A stretch of 12,869 nucleotides of DNA from Larix sibirica (Eukaryota > Streptophyta > Pinopsida > Pinales > Pinaceae): assembly GCA_004151065.3 (NCBI GenBank), contig NWUY0303924011.1, positions 1-12,869 of the forward strand. The letters are read 5' to 3'. The number at the start of each line of letters is the position of its first letter. Position 1 is the stretch's first letter. Shown piece by piece: positions 1-8,512 of this stretch. Made by a program: the position numbers and the translations under genes. The notes beneath the pieces are model-generated. The model ran no database searches, had not been told where the DNA came from, and saw nothing but the letters and a program-made list of their open reading frames with translations.

Positions 1-160
1 GAGGGATGAAACATCTCCGGTACAAATATAATATTCTTAGAAGTTACAATATTCAACAGTATAATTTATAATGCATCAGGGTTCCCATATTGGAAAATTT
101 GAAAATAGTTTTTTTCCAGTCAAGGATGGGATTTGTTTGACATAAAGATATGTGTGTTAT

Positions 161-240
161 TGTTCAACGCACCAATGTGTTAGTATCATTGCCAACCACT
201 GAACAATTGTTTTGCGAAAAATAAAATGAACATATTTTTA
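161..240 (+). repeat. Diverged direct repeat, copy A
   Basis: Contains cgcaccaatg at 168-177 followed 47 bases later by cgaaaaataaa at 215-225. The same two blocks recur in the same order about 247 bases downstream (copy B), with a shared tcatt between them. The remainder is poorly conserved. It looks like an old tandem duplication or a decayed repeat unit; no family is recognised. Confidence 0.45.
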
Positions 241-408
241 CAAATTACATTGATTTATTTTGACATTGATGCTTTGTTTCATTAGGGACATCCGTGCGCC
301 TTTGATGTTAGCGCAACAAAGCCGCCAGTTAGATTGGGAGCACCAATTTTTTTGTTTTAAAAATAATTAGAATTTATGATATTATGTCTTTTAAACAACA
401 TGTTTTAC

Positions 409-490
409 TCTTTAACGCACCAATGCATCTATGTCATTAACACGCACCATCAAGTTTTGTCGAAAAATAAATGTTATATATTTTTTGAAA
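409..490 (+). repeat. Diverged direct repeat, copy B
   Basis: Contains cgcaccaatg at 416-425 and cgaaaaataaa at 461-471, spaced 45 bases apart, against 47 in copy A. The block gcaccaatgc (417-426) also has an exact inverted match, gcattggtgc, at 567-576, so the unit may be part of a larger structure containing inverted copies. Confidence 0.45.
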
Positions 491-723
491 TGGCATCGAG
501 CTTTTTGGAATTCGATGCACTTCCTAATTAGGCACACTAGTTTGTTAGTGATTTTAGTATTTTGGCGCATTGGTGCATCACGTTGTTAAGCACACGGGTG
601 CAGTTTGTATGTTTATGCGCACAAAAAAACCTCCTCTAAAACCTCTACCCACCTACCTCCCCTAGAAACCTCCACTATAAATGGATAAATGGGATCTTTT
701 TGTGAAGGGTCCACAATGACCTC

Positions 724-749
724 CACTAGAAGGTGTTTTCCTTGTAGTG
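724..749. repeat. Short imperfect hairpin
   Basis: Arms cactagaagg (724-733) and ccttgtagtg (740-749) pair over 10 bases with one mismatch around a 6-base loop. It could be a leftover transposon terminus or chance in AT-rich DNA. No flanking duplication was identified. Confidence 0.3.
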
Positions 750-2502
750 CAGAATTACATGAAACTCATACCAGAAAACCTCATATTGATCATGTGATGG
801 TCCATTGTACAATATAAAATCCCTAGACCTTGTCGAATTCCATTTTTGCAACTAGGATTCTTGCAACACAAAATATTCAAACCTTTTATCCCACAAATGT
901 TGTATCTGAGACTAATAAATCCCTTTATCCATTCAACTAATAATTCCCTATTCCTAGACAAGGTCCTAACAACATAACCATTTAATGGCACACAAATTTC
1001 AGAGACTAGGGTTTTGCGCAGAGGCCAACAAATTTCCATTGTAGTCTAGGTGCACTGCCATTTTCATCCTCCTCTAAAGAGAAAAATATATCACCCTAAG
1101 TGTGTTTGAGACCAATATAAGATAAGGGGGAAATGCTAGGGAATAGATGAAGGAGAAATCATAGAGATTATTTTAACATTTTATTAAGTTGCACAAAAAC
1201 AAGAGAAACCAAACTAAAACCATTAACTAAACATGCATAATCAAATAGAAATCATATACAATATATCATCATCACATCTATTATACATCAAAACACAAAT
1301 TTTAAAGGAGCACCAACACTTCTCACTTCTTATTATTCAAAACGGAGAACATCTCATTTATTTCAATTTTCAGAGACATATATGTCCTACAATATCGAAT
1401 TATATTCCCAGATTCCCCCCACCAAATTACATTAGAAGATTCCTTCCTAGATCTCTCTCAATATTCTATCCTTGTAGATATACCAACCCATTCCTTGGCA
1501 CTTTTCTATCTTTTTATAAAACTCATGGTGATTAGTTCTAACTGCGTCAAGGAAATTATGACTCAACTTCTTTACTTGGGAACTTTAAACATCCATCCTA
1601 TATTCCATCATATCCCCTTTACACAATCCATTCCACATTGACTACCTACTCATGTTCTGTGACCAAGTCTTCAAAAACAAAGGGCCCAACAGTTGTAGGT
1701 GAGCATAAAGGCTCGGAAAGATAGGAAAATTTATCCACTATCTATTTTCTACTCCTAGATGCTTAATAAGCCATGAATTTTTTTTATAGGAGCTTCTCTG
1801 GAAGCATATAGCAATTTGGAATCTTACTGCACACACTGAAGAGCATTGTAAGGGTTGGGTACTCTAAGGGACCGTTGAGCAAATAAAGAGTAGGAAATCC
1901 ATGTGTGGTGTGGGGAAATGGATGAAAGTTACAAGGTTGGGATGGTTGAGTGAGATTCTTGTATTTTCTTAGTGGGGAGAAGAATGGATAAGCATGACAG
2001 AAAATGGGTTTTGGATTAGAGAGAAAATCGTGTAGGTGTTTCCTTCACCTTGGTGGCATCATATCCCGGCTTGGGGGTGGTATCTATAGCTTCTACCTAT
2101 GGTTGGGTGGAAAATCACTCTTACACAACCATTTTCTTGGATCTTATCCAATTAAAATATAAGAATTATTTGTTGCCGATGAATACGCAACATTATATTT
2201 GCTTCATGTTATGAATATGATGGTTCATGCATGCTCTCTGTGTGAAATATAGTTCTTAATTCTATTGTGTTTTATATCCATGCACCTACACATGCATTTT
2301 CTTAAATCATGGCCCTTGTGGGAGGTTTAATTAGTTCTAAAATCGAATAATGGTCTCCATGGGACATGTTGGAGGAGCCTAGTTAGGCAGCCGACTAGGT
2401 CCTCTTGACTGACTAGGAAGTAGTCAACTTAGTTAGTCGTGTCGGTTAGGGAAACCAACTAAGCAGTTAAGAAACTGTAACTAAATAATTGTATGTATTA
2501 AC

Positions 2503-2510
2503 TATATAAT
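2503..2510 (+). promoter_or_regulatory. LTR TATA box
   Basis: tatataat lies about 135 bases into the LTR and is identical in the 3' LTR (12731-12738) despite 14% divergence around it. Transcription, and hence the R region, would be expected to start about 30 bases downstream, near 2535. Confidence 0.6.
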
Positions 2511-2575
2511 AGGATGGTGAGCCAGGAGAAAGAAGCTCTATGCTCCGCTTGTGTACATGACTGGTCAGTTTTACT

Positions 2576-2581
2576 AATAAA
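2576..2581 (+). terminator. LTR polyadenylation signal
   Basis: An AATAAA hexamer lies 66-73 bases downstream of the TATA box and is conserved at 12804-12809 in the 3' LTR. The order TATA then AATAAA is what a U3-R-U5 LTR needs. Cleavage would follow within a few tens of bases. Confidence 0.5.
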
Positions 2582-2720
2582 TATGTTTTTTCTTCTGGTC
2601 CCCATTACTCTCCTTTATTTTCTCTCTCATGTATGTATGATTGTGTATGATATGTATGCTTATATATATTATGGTTGATGCACTACTAGTAACTCCTTGT
2701 AATCCCTCGGATTACAACAT

Positions 2721-2738
2721 TGATTTTGTTGCCGGTAG
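2721..2738 (+). other. Degenerate primer-binding site
   Basis: The sequence begins one base after the LTR end and retains gttgccgg (2728-2735). That matches the core of the tRNA-Asp-type primer site used by many plant Ty3/gypsy elements, as I know that site (about 10 of 18 positions). The lost positions include a run of T where C or G is expected. The identification rests on position and the 8-base core, so tRNA identity is tentative. Confidence 0.4.
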
Positions 2739-3568
2739 TATTGACCCAGGACATGAAGTAGTCACACATACATAAATGGTGAGTGAGAGATAAATTAGAG
2801 ACTGGTGGAATTGGAAGATTGCAAATTGTATACAAAACTATGCCAGAAGAAACAAATTGACACTTGCACAAGCCAAAGAAAATTTCTTCACTAAGTCCCA
2901 TGAATGATTTATAGAAGTTGTTCCCCATGAGATAAAGAAATTCATCGGAGTTGTTCATGAGAAATTTGGACACCGAGAATGAAATATTGTTAGTGCACAA
3001 GATATATAATGGAGGAAGAAAAAATATGTACAAGTGCCTCGAAAAAATATGCGAAAAAAATTGTGAAGAACAAGCTATGGAAGAAAGAACTTCAGTTAAC
3101 CAAGTTCTAAACAGGTTTTATATTGAAATTCACGAAGGATTTTTCTGTTCAATACCAAGCTTGCTATGTAAATTTTTAATTGAAAATGGATCCAACCACA
3201 TGGTTGAGCCATTACCTCCATTAGATGTGCCCTCCTGATTAAACTAGGAGCAAAAGCAAAAATATTGGGAATGATTTGTCAAAGAGGACAAGTGAGAATA
3301 CTTTCTGAGTAAATGAAATTCGTTGCTGAGACCACCCACATCAAACAATAAGAGTTAGGTCGATGATGGGGGGATTTTTGACAATGTGATTTGAATAGAA
3401 GAATGAAATTATTCGATATAAAAGGAAAAAATGAATCCTTGCAAGAATTCAAGTTCACTCTGACAAAATAAGTGCCCAGTCGCTCATAAACAAATAATAA
3501 ATATTCAAAGAATAGAAATATAAAAGAGGTAAAATCGATGAGAGAAACTGAGAGATATTGCAATTACC
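2739..3568 (+). other. Retrotransposon leader, possible decayed ORF
   Basis: 830 bases between the primer site and the first recognisable coding remnant. Several interrupted frames read plausibly: 2951-3238 is open for 95 codons, and a different frame from 3235 reads on with many TAA and TGA stops. No domain is recognisable. It may be the 5' part of the extra ORF that ends at 4104, or untranslated leader; I cannot decide which. Confidence 0.35.
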
Positions 3569-4104
3569 TTGCACGAAAAAGGAAGTATAAAGAATAAATC
3601 AGTCGAGATGTTCGAGCAGCCAAAATCCCTTCCCAAGTCAAGGGAAAGTAAACCAGATGAGAGAGGAGGTGAGGTGCCAACTCTAGTAGAATGGTTTCAC
3701 ACGATGGTGTTAACCCCACAGTATTTTCATATTGAAATCCCATATGCCTTGACTCTCGTCGAGTCTATACCAATGATAATGATGACTGGGCCGACTATAA
3801 GACAAATCATCAAGCATAACATGGGAATGGGACCAAGTGACAATAGTATATGGAGTTGACTAGATCATTTATGAAAAATTAAGGATCGAATAATGATACA
3901 TCAACCATCACATGGTAACTTGATGACCTTCACACCCAAATTTGGAAGAGACTCTTTTAATTTATTCTATTGATACCATGTGGAGATACCCCCTTGCCAG
4001 CAACATTATTGATTGAAGTGACCAGACCGTTGGATACCCAAGCTAGTGACGAGGAGTCCATAGAAGAAGTATGCTTGTCATGGTATAAGTCGCATCCAAA
4101 ATAA
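3569..4104 (+). pseudogene. Remnant of extra ORF upstream of gag
   Basis: A reading frame opens at 3569 and continues to about 3978 with only two stops (after residue 96 and shortly after). It is then picked up one frame back from about 3980 to a TAA at 4102-4104, where the peptide ends with EESIEEVCLSWYKSHPK. The spliced reading has a charged N-terminus (KSRESKPDERGGE) and the segment GPTIRQIIKHNMGMGPSDN. It is followed by a 97-base gap and then the gag start, so it is a separate ORF rather than an N-terminal gag extension. I recognise no domain. Ogre/Tat elements are known to carry an additional ORF before gag, and this could be an equivalent. Its true start may lie further upstream. It could instead be coincidental open frames; I put coding origin at somewhat better than even. 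Confidence 0.45.
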
Positions 4105-4128
4105 GTTAGCAATAAATTTCAAATAGTA

Positions 4129-4149
4129 AGTCAGTCAGTCAGTCAGTCA
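4129..4149 (+). repeat. AGTC microsatellite
   Basis: Five perfect AGTC units plus one A, located between the end of the 5' ORF remnant and the gag start codon. Probably a replication-slippage expansion in the untranslated spacer. Confidence 0.9.
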
Positions 4150-4201
4150 TTCCGCTCTCATAAACATTCAAAAATAAGGAAGAAATTTCAATTCCATTAA
4201 T

Positions 4202-4767
4202 ATGGCTTATCAGATTCTAGTAAATACTCCTATTTTTGAAGGGGATGGGGATCCTAAGAAACATTGGTTTGTATGTGAATCCCTATGGAAAGATAACCTC
4301 ATCAACTATGAGAATCAACAAATTGCATAGTTTATAGGTGGCTTCTAGGATAAATTTCTCACGTGGTACATGAATTTCATGGAAGATGGGCCCAAGACAA
4401 AACAACAAATTAAAGATAATTTCTTAGAATTCTTCAAAGAAGACGACACTAAACATATGTTCGGACACAAATTGAAATAAATCAAGCAAATAATAGTAGA
4501 AAAAATATGAGTATGATAAAAGATTCAAATATCTCCTCAGTCAAATGCCATCAAAAATGGACCAAGTTGTTGTGACTACAACCGCAAATCAAGACAGCAT
4601 TACTGCTGCACAAATACATGACATATGCCGATGAATTAAATAAATATTTAAGAGTCGGATCAAATACATACTATTTGATCGGACCCATCAACAGACAACT
4701 AGAAGAAAAAATCGAAACGATACAAAGATCACTTCAACACCTCACTATGATGAAGAACAAATTATGG
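4202..4767 (+). pseudogene. Gag capsid module (Retrotrans_gag-like), broken
   Basis: Gag forms the cytoplasmic virus-like particle. From the ATG at 4202 the frame gives IFEGDGDPKKHWFVCESLW, then the capsid-core pattern DKFLTWYMNF and KQQIKDNFLEFFKEDDTKH. The homology then moves back one frame at the seven-A run 4500-4506 and resumes as YEYDKRFKYLLSQMPSK, the conserved end of Retrotrans_gag domains. It continues with HKYMTYADELNKYL and QLEEKIETIQRSLQHL. In-frame stops occur within FIGGF and before IKQ, and TGA at 4573. The ATG is preceded by untranslated spacer and begins a peptide typical of gag starts, which supports it. Family assignment is confident; the copy cannot make functional Gag. 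Confidence 0.8.
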
Positions 4768-5367
4768 TGTACCATGTGATCGGTGGAAGGACATACCAGA
4801 GACAACTTCCCCTACGATAAGTGAAGAAGATATCACAATGAAAAAAATGCATACCAGAGAGAAATGAAGCAATTCCAAGAAGATCCCAGAATATTCCCAG
4901 AAGAGTGAAAACCACAGAAATTTCGCACGACTCAAACAAGTTATTTATGTGATATATGCGAACGTTTTGAGCCCCATTCGACAGCAGACTACCCCTATAA
5001 TGTTTACAATGTAAAACCAAAATGGTGCAAAATATATCGAAGGATGCAACACACGACCGCAGAATGTATAAAGAACTTGAAGATTAAGGATAACTACCAT
5101 ACAATGTACCAAATACATATTATCAAGAAGAAGGGTCGAGACTCCTACAACAACAACCAGTGCAATAATGGAAACAACCGATGAGGAGGATATAATGATC
5201 TTGGAAGATACAACAATCGAGTAAATCACCCAGTGGGTCACAAAAAGACTTGTTGCTTCATATACTATAGTGAAGAACATTTAAGTATCGAATGCCCATG
5301 GAAGTATAGAACAGACCTCAAATTTTGTACAAAATGTGGGGTACGGGAACACAATTTAGAATAATTC
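4768..5367 (+). pseudogene. Nucleocapsid with five CCHC zinc knuckles
   Basis: In one continuous frame there are five units with C-x2-C-x4/5-H-x4-C spacing: 4768-4809 (CTM-stop-SVEGHTRDNF), 4948-4992 (CDICERFEPHSTADY), 5026-5067 (CKIYRRMQHTTAEC), 5254-5295 (CFIYYSEEHLSIEC) and 5326-5367 (CTKCGVREHNLE-stop-F). Zinc knuckles of the nucleocapsid bind genomic RNA during packaging. Each unit has lost at least one ligand by changes compatible with single substitutions: Cys to stop, Tyr or Phe. A basic Asn-rich segment (RDSYNNNQCNNGNNR) sits between units 3 and 4. Stops also occur at 5182 and 5362. Most Ty3/gypsy Gag proteins have one or two knuckles, so five is unusual. Confidence 0.75.
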
Positions 5368-5757
5368 CCTATCATGTTAGAAGCACTTCATAATAAAAAT
5401 AATGTTAATCTCTTGTCTAGCGTTCCTAAACATGAAGCATTGAATACTAAAAAATTTCAAATAATTACTAAGCAAGGCAAAAATATTAGAGGAGATAATC
5501 CACATGTCTCAAGAATACAAAGGAAAGAAGATAATTTCCCTAACCTGATGAAGCAAAAAGAAATATTTAACAATGCTACAAAATTATTTGAAGAACTTGC
5601 TTCTGAAGAAAATACTCCAAAATCCAGAAATGAAACACTTAATGAGTTGCTACAACTTCTAACAAAAGAAGAAGCTATTGCATAACTAATTGAATTAATT
5701 CATCTTATTAGAAACAATCCAATAAATGGAAGGATTACCAAAAACCTTTGCAGTTTA
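5368..5757 (+). pseudogene. Gag-protease linker
   Basis: Same frame as the knuckles and the protease. The segment 5374-5685 is open for 103 codons, hydrophilic and Lys/Asn/Glu-rich, with a predicted helical end (KLFEELASEENTPKSRN, TLNELLQLLTKEEAIA). After one TAA at 5683 it continues as IELIHLIRNNPINGRI into the protease. This would be the C-terminal Gag or spacer between nucleocapsid and protease. No domain is recognised. Confidence 0.55.
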
Positions 5758-6180
5758 AACCAAAAAGATAAAATCGACATTGATCCCTTAGTCGACCTTG
5801 AATTCGAAGGGTTTTTCATCTTGCAAGTCATCCCTGACTTCGGGTCACGGGCCAACATAATGACAAGGACTACTTGGGAAAGCTTGGGGAAATCACAACT
5901 GGTAGTGTCGGGAATTTATCTAAAATTTTCTGACCAAGGGTTTATTAAACCCATTGGTGTCTGGAAAAATTTCAATACTACAATTATGGGTATTAGAACA
6001 CATATCAACTTTGAAATCATCAACCCAAGAGAAGGATCCAAATCCTTTCTGGCATTATTCGGATGTTCGTGGGGTCAAAAAATGAAAGCTTCAAATTCTT
6101 TAGAAAAAGACAAAATAAAATTGGAAGGAGAAGGAAAAAAGGTCATACTACCTATTAATCCATCTCAAGGAAAACCCTAG
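5758..6180 (+). pseudogene. Retroviral-type aspartic protease, degraded
   Basis: Protease cleaves the Gag-Pol polyprotein. The signature is VIPDFGSRANIM with the catalytic Asp codon at 5836-5838. Downstream segments match the rest of the fold: KFSDQGFIKPIGVWKNF, the flap and second-sheet region INFEIINPREGSKSFLALFG, and CSWGQKMKASNSLEKDKIKL, which corresponds to the usual LLGRPWL region. The frame runs straight on from the zinc knuckles and is open from 5686 to a TAG at 6178. The active site reads D-F-G-S, where this plant group normally has D-G-G-S, so one glycine looks substituted. The catalytic Asp and Ser are kept, but Gly after Ser is Arg, so activity is unlikely. Confidence 0.72.
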
Positions 6181-6627
6181 GTAGAACCAAATCATAACGA
6201 CGGAGATATAAGACAACTATACCAATTTATGCAAGACAATGCATATTCAATAGAACCAAATAAATTTGATGAAATCCACTTGGGCTCTTCTCTGTCAATA
6301 GTGAAAAAATCTTATTTAGAATTATACGTCACTAGAAAATTGAAAATTATGAAAAGCATGCAAGGGAATGTTGGACGGTCGAAGTTATCCCCCCGACAAC
6401 CAGCACGAAAATGCTTTACGATAACAATGATACCAAATATTTTCTAAAAAAGAACAAAAGCATATCCAAATCTTATACCGACTAAAAGTGAACCAATGAC
6501 ATTTCCCCCTTTAAGACTCAAAGAACATGATTCACCAGTAGTTCATGTAGAATAAGTATCTAAAACCATCAGCAAGCAAGGTCGATTGCAAAGCCTAGTC
6601 GAAACATTTACCGTTCAAGAATCCTGA
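6181..6627 (+). pseudogene. Pol linker after protease, unrecognised
   Basis: The protease frame continues through stops at 6178, 6445, near 6553 and at 6625 with hydrophilic sequence (for example IRQLYQFMQDNAYSIEPNKF and LELYVTRKLKIMKSMQGN). Continuity of frame with the regions on either side suggests it was translated in the parental polyprotein. I recognise no domain here. Confidence 0.4.
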
Positions 6628-7429
6628 TTGTGGGATACCCATAATTCACAACTACAAACATGGATGACTGTCTCAACGTACTTCATTGAAAGGTTTGGAG
6701 GGAAAAAACTAACATCTCAAGTAGAAATCAAGAAATTTTTCCAAGGTCTAGATCCTGTCGTGCATACTAAAAGTTGTGAAAAAGAATGGAAAAAATCAAG
6801 TCCAATACCAAGATGAGAGAATTTGGCTGCATTTATTCCCAAATACGTTAGATGAATTTCCTAGCAAATGGCATGAAATGGATGAATCAAGAGGGGAAAA
6901 TTTTCATTGGAAAAATATTAAGGATAAATTCATCAAAGACTTTTCATTTTTACCTGTAGAACAATGCCTCTAAGAAGCAGTACAAGAATTACATCAATTC
7001 ATTAAACCAACAAAGCAAGAAGTTGACTGGAGTAGCCAACCAGTTTTAGACTGTAAAGTAATTTTTGTTAAATAGAAACATCCAGATCAATCATCGACTC
7101 GACTCGACATGGAAAATGACCATGCCTATGGGAAAATATTTCGTTGGAAAAGAGATCATCCACGAGTAATTAAACCAGTAAATAGCATTATGAAAATCTC
7201 CACCAAAGTAAAAGAGAAGGATGATAGTCACATGGAGTTTCCCCCAGATTTTATAGAACTCAAAGAATGAGAATGACCGATCAATGAAGAAAAAGCACTA
7301 TAATGGATGGACATCGAAATTAAAACAAAAGAAGTCGACATATATGTCGAAGAAATACCAAAAGTGGCAAAAATAAGCGACTATTGGTCGTAACAATAAA
7401 CTGTGTAAATAACTAATTTGCTGAAATAA
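6628..7429 (+). pseudogene. Second capsid-like module between protease and RT
   Basis: Reading continues in the protease frame as YFIERFGGKKLTSQVEIKKF and SCEKEWKK, then shifts one frame at the six-A run 6790-6795. It goes on as DERIWLHLFPNTLDEFPSKW and then ENFHWKNIKDKFIKDFSFLP. The spacing of aromatic and acidic residues (LF-x2-TL-x5-W, then F-x-W-x3-K-x3-F-x2-F) follows the Retrotrans_gag core, so this looks like a second capsid-type domain inside Pol, unlike the one at 4202 in sequence. It continues as AVQELHQFIKPTKQEV and a long charged linker with several stops before RT. No catalytic motif is present. It could instead be a lineage-specific linker whose resemblance is coincidental; I favour a genuine gag-like domain but cannot run a profile search. 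Confidence 0.5.
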
Positions 7430-7983
7430 TATCAAGACGTCTTCACACGAGATTATAAATATTTTAAGGGAATCGTACAAGAAATGGGAGAGATGAATAT
7501 CAATATACATCATAATTCCAAACCTATCAAGAAATGGCCATACAAGTTAGAACATAAATATAAAGACATAGTTAAGAAAAAAATTGAAAATATGTTAAGT
7601 GCATGAATAATATATCCAGTAGATCAGTCGGTATGGGCCATCCCAATGGTCATCTATCCAAATAAGCACAATCCAAAGAGACTCCATTTCTATGTCAACT
7701 TCAGAGGTCTTAAAAACCCATTCCCGACCCCTTTCACCGACAAAATCATCAACAAAGTTGTTGGACATGAATGTTACTCCTTCACCGACGGATTTTATGG
7801 GTATAACCAGGTACCCATAGCAAAGGAATACCAGCATAAAACTCATTTGTTTGTGAATTTGGATTGTTCACCTACAAGGTCATACCATTTGGCTTAAAGA
7901 ATGCCCTAGTTGTCTTTTTTAGAATAGTTATAAAAGCATTCCAAGAATTTTTATACAAAACAATGCCTGTCTATTTTGACGAC
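7430..7983 (+). pseudogene. Reverse transcriptase, N-terminal half only
   Basis: RT copies the element RNA into DNA. Recognisable landmarks are YQDVFTRDYKYFKG at 7430, IIYPVDQSVWAIPMVIYP, HFYVNFRGLKNPFPTPFTD, motif A YSFTDGFYGYNQV with the catalytic Asp codon at 7787-7789, then YKVIPFGLKNALVVFF and motif C YFDD at 7972-7983. A one-base frameshift near 7846-7856 separates motif A from the FGLFTYKVIPFG segment. The stop at 7604-7606 (before IIYPV) and others upstream break it. Everything beyond YFDD (thumb, connection and RNase H) is absent because of a deletion. The pattern is clearly Ty3/gypsy; the copy cannot be active. Confidence 0.9.
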
Positions 7984-7992
7984 TTGGACAAC
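7978..7992 (+). other. Deletion junction joining RT to integrase
   Basis: The codons for RT motif C (YFDD) run without a stop into DNKFPAILLAYRIAYK, which is the late part of a Ty3/gypsy integrase. The normal content in between (the rest of RT, RNase H, integrase HHCC finger and DDE core, typically a bit over 2 kb) is missing. The fused frame stays open from 7864 to 8106. The exact breakpoint is within a few bases of 7984-7989; the repeat gac...gac around ttg would fit a short homology, but a parental copy is needed to see it. Confidence 0.8.
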
Positions 7993-8472
7993 AAATTCCC
8001 TGCGATATTATTGGCATACAGAATAGCATACAAAATATTGACTAGTCAAACACCATTCAAGCTAGTACATGGTCAAGAAGCAGTCGTACCTCTACATTTC
8101 AAACAATAAGCACCCATGATTTCTCAAGTTTCGCACCTTGACACCCTTCAAGAGACTCAAGATTGAATTTTTTATTTACAAAAAATGGAAGAAGAAAGAA
8201 TGACTGCTATTCAACACCAAGAAGTTTAGAAGGTGTAGTAGAAATCTTGGCATGACCAAAATAATAAAAGAAAATATATCTCCATTGGAGACTTAGTAGT
8301 ATTATATAATAGTTGGATAAAAGGAAAACCAAAAAAGCTTGAGAACAGATGGTTAGGATTGTATATAGTCGAAGAAATCAACAGCAATGGGTTAGTTAGC
8401 TTAAAAACCCTACAAGGTCATGTCTTAAGAAATGTTGTGAATGGGGCATGACTAAAACATTACCGAATTTGA
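7984..8472 (+). pseudogene. Integrase C-terminal part with GPY/F-like module
   Basis: Integrase inserts the cDNA into host DNA. Present here are the segment after the catalytic core (FPAILLAYRIAYK, then TPFKLVHGQEAVVPLHF), a helical stretch, SWHDQNNKRKYISIGDLVVL, and the GPY/F-type module NRWLGLYIVEEINSNGLVSL at 8344-8403, ending LKHYRI with TGA at 8470-8472. The G-P-Y core reads G-L-Y. There are stops at 8107, in the helical stretch and before LKHYRI. No chromodomain follows. The zinc finger and the DDE active site are missing because of the deletion, so it has no strand-transfer activity. Confidence 0.85.
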
Positions 8473-8488
8473 ATAAGGCACAATGTCT

Positions 8489-8512
8489 ACTAGTGGTTGT
8501 ATCATCACTAGT
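8489..8512. repeat. Perfect 7-bp inverted repeat after pol
   Basis: actagtg (8489-8495) and cactagt (8506-8512) flank a 10-base loop, starting 17 bases after the integrase stop codon. It could form an RNA hairpin. No run of T follows, so it is not a bacterial-type terminator; its role is unknown. Confidence 0.5.

Larger units (their letters stand above)
1..2366. other. Non-coding 5' flank, no supported gene
   Basis: AT-rich DNA outside the retrotransposon. Short open frames exist on both strands (for example 755-1039 minus and 1233-1535 plus), but they show no recognisable domain, repeat or coding-like composition. Visible structure is limited to a diverged direct repeat in the first 500 bases, a pyrimidine-rich stretch near 625-680 and a small hairpin at 724-749. 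The 1040-2366 part holds nothing I can name. The bases just before the LTR (ggaca, 2362-2366) would be the left target-site duplication, but the matching right copy lies outside the window, so this is untested. Confidence 0.6.
2367..2719 (+). repeat. 5' long terminal repeat
   Basis: 353 bp starting TGTTG and ending CAACA, a perfect 5-bp inverted terminus. The first 245 bp align without gaps to 12595-12839, with 34 mismatches by eye (23 transitions, 11 transversions; about 86% identity). The right boundary is set by the CA end followed by a primer-site-like sequence, and the U5 part cannot be checked fully because the 3' LTR is cut by the window. It contains a TATA box and an AATAAA signal at positions matched in the 3' LTR. 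By function it would promote and terminate the genomic transcript. Confidence 0.88.

Noticed and set aside
755-1039. 94-codon open frame on the minus strand
   Set aside because: No recognisable domain, no homologous continuation on either side and unremarkable composition; AT-rich flank yields such frames by chance.
1233-1535. 100-codon open frame on the plus strand
   Set aside because: Rich in Ile, Tyr, Phe and His as expected from AT-rich random DNA, with no motif and no upstream signals.
4129-4149. CRISPR-like or regulatory repeat array
   Set aside because: Simple 4-base tandem repeat without spacers; ordinary microsatellite.
4500-4506. Programmed -1 frameshift site (A AAA AAT) in gag
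   Set aside because: The shift falls in the middle of the capsid domain, not at a gag-pol boundary, and gag is also broken by stops; a slippage mutation is simpler.
4745-5280. Two overlapping minus-strand open frames, one rich in Val/Ile/Ser
   Set aside because: They are antisense shadows of the zinc-knuckle region, whose plus-strand frame has clear CCHC units.
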